Of a DNA stretch of 51,091 nucleotides, positions 27,984 through 37,187 are shown piece by piece. The DNA is from Pyronema omphalodes (taxonomy: Eukaryota > Ascomycota > Pezizomycetes > Pezizales > Pyronemataceae). The number at the start of each line of letters is the position of its first letter. The stretch's first letter is position 1. The DNA lies in the NCBI GenBank assembly GCA_024516155.1, contig JAJJXM010000126.1:1-51091 (forward strand), written 5' to 3'. Made by a program: the position numbers and the translations under genes. The notes under the pieces were generated by a model. That model did not search any database, had not been told where the DNA came from, and saw only the letters and a program-made list of their open reading frames with translations.

Positions 27984-28971
27984 TGTTACGGGTGCCACGC
28001 AGATATCTATATCTGACGCAGGTGACCCACAAAGGCTCGTCTGTTCTTTTGTTGATACCTATCAAGGTAGGCAGGCTGTTTCTCTGTAGCGTGGCCGGTT
28101 CGGGGGGAGAAGTAATGGGTGGTGATGGAAGGGGTTAGGGTTGGGTGTTCTTGGTTTTGCGTGATCTTGTTCAGCACACTGACGGACAATCTTTGGTATC
28201 AAGGTAAGTTGGGGTGAAAGGTAATTGATTGCGTCGAGACTAAATACAGCGTTCCTCCCCTCTCCTTTAGATATCCATTAATCTCCTCCTCTCATGCCCA
28301 GCAGTCCGACCCCCGGAGCTGCCACAATTCCCATAAGTCTTCACGCCCCTTTGTTTCCCATGCTAACTAACTAACTAATAATAATTACAACATATACCTA
28401 ATCAATAATTGTGTATCCTTTTTCTGGTTTCTTCCTATTTCTCCTCGCCTTCCGAAACGTGCGCCGCGCTTTCCTAATCTTACGCGAGCTCGTGCGCAGC
28501 TCCGTACTCGATCCACCTTCGTGCGTCACGTTCCCGTCGTTCCCTCCTCCGCTTCCTTGCCAAAACTTCCTCCGTCTCTTTTACCCAGCTCGGCCGAGCT
28601 CCACCGAGCTCCACCGAGCTCCACCGAGCTCCACTGAGTTGTGCTACCTTCCTCGTCGTATCCTGCGGAGCTCCCCATAGCTCACCGAAGCTATGCCGAA
28701 GCTTCACCGAGCTCCGTCTTGCTCCATCTCGCTTTCCTCCGTCCCACCTCGTTTCACCTCTTCCCTGACGACCTTCTTGTTCCTTTTTCCTCATTGACCC
28801 CGCCACCTTCTTGTTCCTTTTTCCTCCTTGTCCCACGTGGTTTCTTGTTCCTTTGCTATTCTCGTCGTCCCGTGGTAGCCAGGGACCACACCGTGACCGT
28901 GATTCCCAACACCCATAGGATTGCTGACGCAACCATAGCTCCTAACAGCATGTCGTCGTTGATTCTTGACA
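27984..28971 (-). mobile_element. solo LTR G (988 bp), encodes an ORF3-like tail peptide
   Basis: The plus strand runs TGTTACGGGTGCC...GATTCTTGACA and is flanked by CGGAA (27,979-27,983 and 28,972-28,976), splitting the C pol reading frame exactly. Orientation is taken as minus because the first bases in that direction encode SRINDDMLLGAMVASAIL and a further hydrophobic stretch before a stop, matching the E LTR peptide in the same phase. It also contains GACGCAATCAA (28,235 down to 28,225), the same R-start motif as E, and a TTAGGG-like site at 28,131-28,145. No internal region of this family is in the window. Confidence 0.88.
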
Positions 28972-29399
28972 CGGAAATTAGACAACAAACGTCACGGACC
29001 TTTCAAGATTATCGCCAAAGTATCCCCCTATGCCTATCGATTAGAACTACCCCACCCCCAACGATGAAATGAAACAACGTTCAACATATTTCCCTATTGG
29101 AACCCGCTGCGAATGATACTTACCCCGGTCAACAATCTGACCCACCACCCCCGGTGGCGATAGACGGTGAAGACGAATACTTCATCGAAGCTATCCTCCA
29201 CTCCCGAATACACAGAAAGAAACTTCAGTACATGGTCAAATGGGTTGTACACGTTATGCCCGATTGGGAACCCGCCAAACTTCATTCCGACAGTTAAGCC
29301 GTTGATGACCTCCATAAAAAGTACCCAGATAAACCGTGACCCCACCCCAACTTATCCTAGATGTTACTTCGCCGGAGCTCAGTCCAAGAAGGGGGATCC
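28972..29399 (+). pseudogene. pol: element C GPF linker and chromodomain, decayed
   Basis: After the duplicated CGGAA the frame reads RKLDNKRHGPFKIIAKVSPY, the GPF linker, continuing the RRPS motif before G. A chromodomain follows in 29,097-29,297: DEYFIEAILHSRIHRKKLQY, MVKWVVHVMPDWEPA, with a TAA and then VDDLHKKYPDKP. A polypurine stretch AAGAAGGGGG (about 29,386-29,395) precedes the LTR. Confidence 0.88.
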
Positions 29400-29582
29400 T
29401 GTCACGGCTCGAGAATTATTACCTTCCCCCTCCTCATCATTCATTTACCTATTATCATTTGTTCCATTATCCAGCACTCGTTTGTTTATTTCTTGCTATT
29501 ATCCCACGGTCATCGATCATCCTTCATCACTCGCCTGGGGTAGGGTTACGCTCAATTCCCGAATTGTCAGAAAGGTCACGTG
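29400..29582 (+). repeat. 3' LTR of element C, first part (U3 start)
   Basis: Begins TGTCACGGCTCGAG, four bases after the polypurine tract, and is interrupted at 29,582 by element B (duplication ACGTG at 29,578-29,582). The remainder of the LTR is at 35,998-36,806. Confidence 0.85.
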
Positions 29583-30112
29583 TGTCAGGGACACGAGAAC
29601 GGACGTTCAAGGGACACACTGAACACTACCGGCAAGAGGGACTAGGCAGGTTCCGGGACGGGGAACGGCAGGACAAGGACCGAAGTGCTCGTCAGACGGA
29701 CGGCACACTAAACAGGGACAGGGACAAGGACAAGAGTGACGTAGGACTTAGGAGAAGAAATCTTATATTAGGAGCAAGGAGAAGACACAAGACGTTCGAT
29801 GGAGAATCTCGACAACGGGGAGGCAAGCCTCCTTATGTACAAAGGGGCGGCCAGCACTCTTGCTGGGCCGTCATACAATCATCGCTACATGAGCTTCCGT
29901 TCTCCATCAATTCACCTGCGACGCCACAGCTCTCCAGCTCGTGGTACGTCATCCATCATCAATCATTCTCTCAGTCACAATGGCACGGCACACCCAACAA
30001 CACCAACAACACAACGGCAACACAACACGGCAAGACAACGGCACGATGTCAATCAACAACCACGACAACATGATGACGCAACACAACGGCTCGTCAGCCG
30101 TGTGCCGTGACA
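29583..30112 (-). repeat. 3' LTR of element B (530 bp)
   Basis: Plus strand TGTCAGGGACACG...GTGCCGTGACA. Next to it, inside the element, lies the C-run 30,116-30,122, the complement of the G-run polypurine tract seen in A. Confidence 0.96.
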
Positions 30113-30123
30113 GTACCCCCCCG

Positions 30124-33100
30124 TTAGGCTCGAGTTCCTACGAGAGGAGAAGGTTTGTCTGGATATAACTGGTGAAATTTCTCAGCGGCCTCAGTTTCGG
30201 ATAGGTTCGTTTCCGGTTCCCAGGTTGGAGAGTCATGGCCGGTCCACTTGACGAGGTACTGCAGGTTTCCTCTTGACCAACGGCTATCCAGAATTTCATC
30301 CACGAACCATTCTTCTTCGCCGTCTACTACTACCGGTAGGGGCGGTGGAATAATCTGGCCAGGGAGGGGGTCCGAAGGGGCTGGGTTTAGTAGGGACACG
30401 GGGAAGGTCCTGTGGTGTTTCATGCTCTCCGGTATATCCAATTCATAGGTGTGGGATCCAATAGGCCGTAACACGGTGAAGGGGCCTAGGTGTTTGTTTT
30501 CTAGTTTCTTTGAGGGGCGGCGGGTTCTTAGGTTGCGGGCGTCCAGCCATACCAGGTCTCCTGCTTTGAAGACCGGCGCGGGGAGTCGGGAATTGTCGGC
30601 GGCTTCTATGTGGCGGGCTTGGGCGTATTTCATTTCCGAACGTAAGACGTCATGGATGTGTGACATCCTTTCCGCTACCTCGTTCGCTTTCACTTCTTCA
30701 GGATTGTCGGTCCTGATTTCCAGTTCGAAAGAGCACTTGGGGTGTCGACCATATATAGCGTAGAACGGAGACAGCGACGTTGTATCCGATACTTGGTTAT
30801 TTGCAGCAAATTCTGCCAGTGGTAAAAATTTCTTCCAATCGTCTTGTAAATAACAGACGTAAGCGCGGAGATATTGCTCCGTAACCGCGTTAATTCTCTC
30901 TGTTTGGCCGTCGGTTTGGGGATGAAAGGCCGTACTCGTCGCAATTTCGATACCCATGCAATTTGCCAATTGTTTCAAGAAATGGGCCACAAATTGCGGA
31001 CCGCGGTCGGACACTACTGTGTCTGGCAGGCCGTGTAGTTTGAACACGTTTTCCAGGAAGAGTTGCGCGAAGCCTTCTGCGTCTATCGTGGAATGACAGG
31101 GCACTAAGTGCCGCTGTTTCGTTAGTCGGCAAACGATCGCACATATTGCGTCGAAGCCTTCTGATGACGGTAGTCCAGTAACAAAATCCACCGATATATT
31201 CTGCCAAGGGTGGTGCGGAACCGGTAGGGGCTTCAGGGTTCCATAGGGTGCGTGGCGGGTAGCCTTTGTTCTTTTACAGGTGTGGCAATTTCGGACGAAT
31301 TGGTCCACATCTTTTCTCATCGAGGGCCAGTAATAATTCCTGGCGAGGAGTTCGAAAGTCTTCGCACGGCCCCGGTGTCCCATAGTGGGGGGGTCGTGGT
31401 GATCTTGCAGTAGTTTCAATCGTAGTTTATCCAGCGCGGGGACATAGAGGCAATCTCGGTAGTACAATCTGTTTTCCAACACGGAGCAATCGGCGAGCGA
31501 TATGTCCTTACAGATTTGTGTGCCATCTTCCAGCATTCCCAACACTCGGTTGGGGAATGAATCTGTCTTGTAGCCCTCTGTGAACAGGAGGTCTACTTCG
31601 GAAGGTGCGAGTTTCATGGGCGGGGTCATGCATAGCTGAAAGTTCTGTGGCTTCAGAACAGCTTGCTGGTTCGCCAGTATGCGTTCGTCTCCCTCTTCCG
31701 GGAGGTCGGCGGCTCTTCTTGTCAGGGCGTCCGGTTTTCCTCCCAACGTTCCCGGTCGATAGGTGATCACAAAGTTAAACCGAGACAGCAACTCGGACCA
31801 ACGTGCTTGTCGTCTGTTCAGCAGCTTTGTCGTCATAAAGTATTCGAGATTCTTGTGATCCGTCAATACTTTTATAGGGAAGGCGGAGCCCTCTAAGTGG
31901 GGACGCCATTCCTCGAAACAACGAACTATCGCCAGTAGTTCTTTGTCGTAGATTTCGTAGTTACATTCTGCCGGGGAATGCTTCTTGGAATAAAATGCGA
32001 CGGGGTGTAACACGTTATCGTCGTCGTATTGTGATAAGACTCCAGCATACACATAGTCAGATGCGTCTGTTTCCACTACAATCGGTTTCTCGTAGTCGAA
32101 GTGCTTGAGAATAGGTGCTGATGTAAATGCGTCCTTCAGTCGGTCGAAGGCGCTCTGCTGATCTTTACCCCAGATAAAGGGGATTGCTTTACCATCTTTC
32201 TTTTTGGTCAGAGCCGTCAGCGGGGAGACCACTTTGGAGTAGTCTTTGATAAATCTTCGGTAGAAATTCGCGAAGCCTAGGAATTCTTGAACCTGTTTCA
32301 AATTGGTTGGTTCCTTCCAATCTCTCACTGTGGCTACTTTGGAATCCATCATGCGCGCGCCGTCGCGGCCGATGTTGTAGCCCAGGTACTGTACTTCTGC
32401 CTTAGCAAACTTACACTTCTCTGGCTTCAAGTGCAGTTTTTCTTGTTTGAGTCGTTCCAAGATCTTTCGGACGTGTGCGGTGTGATCGGACTTTGTTTCG
32501 GAGAATACGAGGATATCATCCAAGTATGCCGTACAGAACTGGTCTAGGTATGGTCTCAGGACATCATTTATAAATGCCTGGAAATCGGCAGGCGCGTTGG
32601 TGAGCCCAAAGGGCATCACTTTCAATTCAAACAGGCCGTACCGTGTGCGGAAGGCCGTCTTCCATTCTTCGCCCTCTGCCATTCTGATAAGGTTATAAGC
32701 GCTGCGGACATCAAGGGTCGTAAAGTATTGAGCCTTGGAAAGATTCATCATCGTTTCCTGTATCAATGGCAGCGGGTACCGGTTCTTCTCGGTACCTTCA
32801 TTCAGTCTCCGGTAGTCGACACACAGGCGTAGGGATCCGTCTGATTTTTTCACGAATAATATCGGCGAGGCGGCTGGTGATTGGGAGCGTTGTATGAATC
32901 CTTTCTCCAAATTCTCATCGAGCCACGTTTTCAGCGTCTGCAACTCGTTGCGTGACAGCGAGTATAGCGGGCCAAAGGGGGGGACGAATCCCTCTTTCAG
33001 TGGGATCTTGTGGTCGTAGGGTCGGTGCGGGGGGAGTTCCTTCGCGTTGACCTCTTTGAATAAATCGAGGTAGTCATGATACTCTTCGGGGATCATGTCT

Positions 33101-33792
33101 TTCAGTTCGTCGTCCCTGAGGGGGGGCTTGTCTTGTAGGGCGACGGTGATCTCGTCCAACGATAGCGAGAACACTGTCAGGCTTTCGTCTTCTACCATTT
33201 CCTTGAAGTCGGAGATGGTTAGACTTGAGATCTCTATTGGGGGTTCGTCCGGGGGGTCGGGGACCGAGTCTTCCAACTCCGGCAAGGGGTTTGTGTCGGG
33301 CTCGTGGACAGCGGGAGGGGGCCTCGAGTCCAGGACCTCGACACCGGTTGTGCTTACAGGCAACGGGGTGCAGTTCCTTAGGCAGTATTGGGAGTCGAAG
33401 CTTACAGTGTTGGAACTGAAGCTTATTGTTACATCGTGTTTCTTCAACCAGGGGATACCCAACACCACCGGGTAGTCACCCAGCTTGGTGACAAACATAG
33501 GAAGGGTTTCCGAGTGACCGTTGATGGTACACTCTACTTGGGCGAGGTGTGTTATCTTTCCTGAGGATATAGGGCGGCCGTCGATAACTTCGACCGTTCG
33601 GGCGGTGGATAGGGGGGTTAGGGGGAGTTTGTGATGGCGGGCGAAATTGCGGTCAACAAAGGCGATACCAGTGGCGCCGCAGTCAACGAGCGCTACTGTT
33701 TTCACGGAGCGGTTATTGGAAAACAAGGAACAGGAGAGGACAAGGTGTTTGCATTCTAACTTTCCAGTAAAACTTGCGCCCGATAATAGCAA
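30124..33792 (-). CDS. pol: element B Pol: protease, RT, RNase H, integrase, chromodomain
   Basis: 1,222 codons without a stop, aligning with A Pol residue for residue over its length with scattered substitutions. Protease DCGA at 37-40, RT D361 and YLDD 423-426, RNase H D576/E618/D645, integrase zinc H799/H806/C836/C839, core D869/D929/E965, chromodomain about 1,161-1,212. One visible substitution beside the zinc region (GHRGR against GHPGR in A) leaves the ligand in place. There is no ATG at the head (33,792 reads TTG) and the frame is open upstream into gag, so a Gag-Pol fusion by -1 frameshifting is expected. Confidence 0.96.
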   Translation of the reverse strand: MLLSGASFTGKLECKHLVLSCSLFSNNRSVKTVALVDCGATGIAFVDRNFARHHKLPLTPLSTARTVEVIDGRPISSGKITHLAQVECTINGHSETLPMFVTKLGDYPVVLGIPWLKKHDVTISFSSNTVSFDSQYCLRNCTPLPVSTTGVEVLDSRPPPAVHEPDTNPLPELEDSVPDPPDEPPIEISSLTISDFKEMVEDESLTVFSLSLDEITVALQDKPPLRDDELKDMIPEEYHDYLDLFKEVNAKELPPHRPYDHKIPLKEGFVPPFGPLYSLSRNELQTLKTWLDENLEKGFIQRSQSPAASPILFVKKSDGSLRLCVDYRRLNEGTEKNRYPLPLIQETMMNLSKAQYFTTLDVRSAYNLIRMAEGEEWKTAFRTRYGLFELKVMPFGLTNAPADFQAFINDVLRPYLDQFCTAYLDDILVFSETKSDHTAHVRKILERLKQEKLHLKPEKCKFAKAEVQYLGYNIGRDGARMMDSKVATVRDWKEPTNLKQVQEFLGFANFYRRFIKDYSKVVSPLTALTKKKDGKAIPFIWGKDQQSAFDRLKDAFTSAPILKHFDYEKPIVVETDASDYVYAGVLSQYDDDNVLHPVAFYSKKHSPAECNYEIYDKELLAIVRCFEEWRPHLEGSAFPIKVLTDHKNLEYFMTTKLLNRRQARWSELLSRFNFVITYRPGTLGGKPDALTRRAADLPEEGDERILANQQAVLKPQNFQLCMTPPMKLAPSEVDLLFTEGYKTDSFPNRVLGMLEDGTQICKDISLADCSVLENRLYYRDCLYVPALDKLRLKLLQDHHDPPTMGHRGRAKTFELLARNYYWPSMRKDVDQFVRNCHTCKRTKATRHAPYGTLKPLPVPHHPWQNISVDFVTGLPSSEGFDAICAIVCRLTKQRHLVPCHSTIDAEGFAQLFLENVFKLHGLPDTVVSDRGPQFVAHFLKQLANCMGIEIATSTAFHPQTDGQTERINAVTEQYLRAYVCYLQDDWKKFLPLAEFAANNQVSDTTSLSPFYAIYGRHPKCSFELEIRTDNPEEVKANEVAERMSHIHDVLRSEMKYAQARHIEAADNSRLPAPVFKAGDLVWLDARNLRTRRPSKKLENKHLGPFTVLRPIGSHTYELDIPESMKHHRTFPVSLLNPAPSDPLPGQIIPPPLPVVVDGEEEWFVDEILDSRWSRGNLQYLVKWTGHDSPTWEPETNLSETEAAEKFHQLYPDKPSPLVGTRA

Positions 33793-33845
33793 TGTATCAG
33801 CAATAATATTCCCACCAGCGGCAGAGCCATCTTCTTGCAGCTGGT

Positions 33846-35427
33846 TTATTCTTTTCCCGACACTTCTTCTTCAGCATCCACTAATTCCACGCTTGCCACT
33901 TTAACATTCGTCTTGGCGGGGCACGACGCAGCCATGTGGCCGAGGCCACCGCAGTAGAGGCAACGTCCTTCTGATAGGCGGGTCGCGCGCTCCTGTGCCG
34001 ACAGTTTCTGACGGGGTCGCTGGGCCGGGGTTTGCTTGCTGGAGGAGGCGGTGGTGGCTTGGGTAGCGGGGGTGGGGCGACTGGTGGCGGGGGTGGCGGT
34101 GGTAGTGGTTTTAACTTGGCCGCGGTTGGTCCGCAGCTTGCGGAGGTTTTCAAGTGCTCTTAATTGGGAGTCCAATTTTTGACACTGTTCGACGAATTCG
34201 TGCATCGTGGTGGTGTGCGGGGCACCAACCAACTTCTCGTGTAGCTCAAGGGACAGGCCGTTACGCAGGGCATCCATGGTGGCGGCTTCGTCCCAGCCTA
34301 ACTCTGCGACTAGGCGGGAGAACTCTGCATAGTAGTCCGAAAATTCGCGGTTGTTTTGTCGGAGATTTTGTAGTTTGAAACGAGCCGTTGCGCGCTCGTC
34401 CGGGTCTCCAAAGGTACGCTGTAAAATTTTAATGACGTCCTCGACGTCGTTGAGAGCCCAGCGGTTGCCATTTTCCTTGATATACGGAAGAATCTGATCC
34501 AGGGCGCGTCCGCGGAGGCGGCCCATGGCGTAAGAAATCCGTTTATGGGGGGTCGGGAAACGTAGTTCATCGCTCACTAACTTGATGCGAAGCAAAGAGA
34601 CAAAGCGGCGGAGGTCCTCCCTGTTGGACCCGTCGAAGGTTGGCGGATCCGAGATTTTGTCTCCGGTCACGCGGATGCCGGGGGAGGCGAGTAGCGCGTT
34701 GATGAGTTCACGCTGGCGGGTGAGCTCTTTCTCGTAGTAGTGGATTTCATTTCTATCGGCTTGCTCCTCCGGGGTTAGGAGGATCTCGGGGTCACGGGGG
34801 GGGGGGGGTCTTGGGATTGGTGCGATTATCGCGGGGGCGGGGGCTGCGGCTGCGGCTGTGGTAGGGGGTGCGGCGGCTCGCGGTGCTGGTTCTGGGCCGT
34901 TCGGGTAGACCTGGACGGAGCCAGTCTGGATCACGACAGGGGGAATGGGGGCAGGGGTGGGAGCTTCCGGAGCGCGGGAGGCGACAGGGCGGGATACCCG
35001 AGTGCTGTTACGGGAGCCGGGGGTTTCCGCGAGGTCGTTTAAGAGATAACCCGTGGGGTGGTCCTGAGCGTCTAAGATGGATTGTGCGAGTTGTTTGGTA
35101 AAGGTGAGCGGTTCATGGCCGTCAGGGAACTGGGTCATGGCGGCGGCGTTCACAATTTGTTGCCAGTGTCCTTCGTCAATAAGTTTAATATGCATTCTGG
35201 CGGGCTCTGAGGATTGGCTTGAGTCTGATGGTGCGGCGGATGTGCTCCTGATGAGTGTAGTCCTGGAGTTGCCAGCGGACCACAAGGTAGCAGTTATTTT
35301 CTGCTCGTCGGATGGTTCTTCGCACTGCGCCAGCGAATCTGTCGGGGATCCCAAAGGTTTCGTGTAAGGTGTGCGTTTCAAGAGCTTGTTTTAGTGCGTA
35401 GGTCCAGGCAGAACCGGTGCGGTTCAT
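33846..35427 (-). CDS. gag: element B Gag (capsid and zinc knuckle intact, N-terminus frameshifted)
   Basis: The main frame (35,381-33,846) encodes a Pro/Ala-rich segment, a coiled, charged stretch (EEQADRNEIHYYEKELTRQR), the capsid core (DPPTFDGSNREDLRRFVSLL, GRALDQILPYIKENGNRWAL, FSDYYAEFSRLVAELGWDEA) and the knuckle CLYCGGLGHMAASC. The best ATG is at 35,425-35,427, in a different frame, and its product (MNRTGSAWTYALKQ..., NNCYLVVRWQ) matches the A N-terminal residues. Relative to A, B is 5 nt shorter between about 35,265 and 35,305, which breaks the join. A 13-C run (34,796-34,808) codes for prolines and could be slippage-prone. Confidence 0.88.
33852..33858 (-). promoter_or_regulatory. 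predicted -1 ribosomal frameshift site GGGAAAA (element B)
   Basis: Minus strand reads TCG GGA AAA GAA TAA in the gag frame, so G-GGA-AAA is in slippery phase just before the gag stop, identical to element A at 1,512-1,518. Confidence 0.72.
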
Positions 35428-35451
35428 GCGTGTCGGTTGAATAGTTAATCG

Positions 35452-35460
35452 ATCGAACGT
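35452..35460 (-). other. B primer site, complementary to its own LTR (self-priming)
   Basis: Two bases inside the 5' LTR the minus strand reads ACGTTCGAT. The same LTR contains ATCGAACGT in the transcript sense (35,680 down to 35,672), 30-40 bp downstream of TACATAAGG. The 9-bp complementarity and the absence of a tRNA-type TGG site suggest self-priming as in Tf1. Confidence 0.6.
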
Positions 35461-35462
35461 AA

Positions 35463-35992
35463 TGTCAGGGACACGAGAACGGACGTTCAAGGGACACACT
35501 GAACACTACCGGCAAGAGGGACTAGGCAGGTTCCGGGACGGGGAACGGCAGGACAAGGACCGAAGTGCTCGTCAGACGGACGGCACACTAAACAGGGACA
35601 GGGACAAGGACAAGAGTGACGTAGGACTTAGGAGAAGAGATCTTATATTAGGAGCAAGGAGAAGACACAAGACGTTCGATGGAGAATCTCGACAACGGGG
35701 AGGCAAGCCTCCTTATGTACAAAGGGGCGGCCAGCACTCTTGCTGGGCCGTCATACAATCATCGCTACATGAGCTTCCGTTCTCCATCAATTCACCTGCG
35801 ACGCCACAGCTCTCCAGCTCGTGGTACGTCATCCATCATCAATCATTCTCTCAGTCACAATGGCACGGCACACCTAACAACACCAACAACACAACGGCAA
35901 CACAACACGGCAAGACAACGGCACGATGTCAATCAACAACCACGACAACATGATGACGCAACACAACGGCTCGTCAGCCGTGTGCCGTGACA
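35463..35992 (-). repeat. 5' LTR of element B (530 bp)
   Basis: Pair of 29,583-30,112, two differences. Followed by the target duplication ACGTG. Confidence 0.96.
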
Positions 35993-35997
35993 ACGTG

Positions 35998-36806
35998 ACC
36001 TACCCCAGGGTTAGGGGTCTGATCGGATCCCTTTGCGGAAATTCCATACCTACGGACTAGGGATCACCTTATCCGATAAGATAACATCGGTCACGTGTTC
36101 CCCATCAGTAGTAGATCAGTATGCACGCGCACTGACCTACTAATGTGCGCACACGTAACTAGGGTTAGGGCACGAGCATCTTATCAATAAGATAAGATCT
36201 AATCACGTGATCTCTTATCAGTGTTGCACCATTGCTTAAACACAGCTGATCTGGATTCACGTGACTAGGGTTAGGGCTGCACCCCCAAGCACACAAGCTA
36301 GGGTTAGGTTTGTGACTGTATGCGCAAAGCCAGGTTTAGGGTTGCAGACGCACACGAACGATTAGGGTTACGGAAGGGTGCACGTGACTTTGCTTAGGGT
36401 TATGCTAGCGAGCACGCGAAGTACGCTACCGCGCACGCGAGACACGCTAACGAGCGCGCAACGAAGCTGTGCACGCAATCACGCTAACTCGGTTGAGTGC
36501 GTTAGCGCGTCTAGAACGCGCAACCGCGACGGCATTGTTGACATAGTTATTTTTCGGGAAACCTGCAAGTAGTGGCTCGGCGTTTAAGGAGGAAAAATTG
36601 TATATAAGAGGATTGTTTCTTTGTTTGTTTATTTTGTTTTTCTTTTCTCCTTACACAGTTATTTGTTTATTTACCAATTCCAATACCTTGTCGGTCTTTG
36701 TTGACGTCCTCTTTTTCGTGCCCGTCTTTGGATCTCTTTGTCCCTTGAAATCTTTGTTCATTTCCTTGACTTCTAAACCGAGAAAACTCTAAGTTGATGC
36801 TTGACA
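35998..36806 (+). repeat. 3' LTR of element C, remaining part
   Basis: Continues the LTR begun at 29,400. It carries seven TTAGGG-like sites (36,007; 36,161; 36,267; 36,301; 36,335; 36,361; 36,393), a GC-rich stretch full of CACGCGA/GCGCACG words, a clear TATATAAG box at 36,601-36,608, a T-rich downstream part and an inferred end TTGACA at 36,801-36,806. The end is chosen by analogy with the other LTRs and because total length (about 990 bp) fits; the 5' LTR needed to confirm it is outside the window. Confidence 0.65.
36601..36608 (+). promoter_or_regulatory. TATA box in the LTR of element C
   Basis: TATATAAG in an AT-rich setting after a GC-rich upstream region rich in TTAGGG-like motifs. 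It is placed where the U3 promoter of a plus-strand LTR would be. Confidence 0.55.
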
Positions 36807-37187
36807 CAGCTTAAGAGATTCTAACGTTGAAGGTATTGTAAGGATATCTTCATTGAACTTAAGAGTGAATAATTGAGAAGGGCCCTCAGGTTCGCCGTCA
36901 GGTATCTCTCCCTTGTTCGCCGTTACAGCAGCCATACCTCGAGGAACACCCCGCTTCCGCTGATGAAAACCTGGAATACTTACAGCCTTAGGCCCTCACT
37001 CAAAGACTTACCAAAGCCTTTGATTTCAGACAGCTCTTCCACCGTATGCCAGAAAACAGTCCAGAAACGGTATCATCGACATGGCACAGCACAACAAAAC
37101 AACGCAATAACACAACAACACAAGAACACAACAACAACAACATAACAACACAATGAACACCACGACCCGACTCGTGAGCCGTTAGCC
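36807..37187. other. unrecognised sequence with a diverged repeat and an A/B-like LTR end
   Basis: From 36,929 to about 37,072 the sequence (CAGCCATACCTCGAGGAAC...CCAGAAACGG) is about 80% like 48,283-48,430. In one frame both copies read QPYLEEH...LEYL and ENxPE, suggesting an old coding region with stops. From about 37,075 to 37,193 the minus strand starts TGTCACGGCTAACGGCTCACG and is GTTGTGTTG-rich, like the start of the A/B LTR. No target duplication was found, so it is a fragment of a related LTR. Confidence 0.5.

Larger units (their letters stand above)
29583..35992 (-). mobile_element. Ty3/gypsy element B, complete and nearly intact
   Basis: A 6,410-bp minus-strand copy of the A/B family with 530-bp LTRs differing at two positions (an A/G in GAAGARATC and a C/T in CACACCYAAC) and perfect ACGTG duplications (29,578-29,582 and 35,993-35,997). 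Pol is one uninterrupted frame with all catalytic residues and the gag capsid and knuckle are open. The only doubt is the gag N-terminus, which is in another frame. It is the best candidate in the window for a recently active element. Confidence 0.96.
25608..36806 (+). mobile_element. Ty3/gypsy element C, 3' part, outer host of the nest
   Basis: C carries degenerate RT, RNase H, integrase and chromodomain on the plus strand and then a 3' LTR that starts at 29,400 and, after removal of B, is inferred to end at 36,806 (TTGACA). Its 5' LTR, gag and protease should lie left of D1, beyond the window. Two insertions interrupt this part: solo LTR G at CGGAA inside the integrase C-terminal linker, and element B at ACGTG inside the LTR. 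Stops and frameshifts are frequent, so C is old and inactive. Confidence 0.88.

Noticed and set aside
36001..36420. Possible interstitial telomere or chromosome-end scar because of many TTAGGG-like words
   Set aside because: The motifs are single or double, spaced tens of bases apart and lie within an LTR-like region before a TATA box; a telomere scar would be an uninterrupted tandem array.
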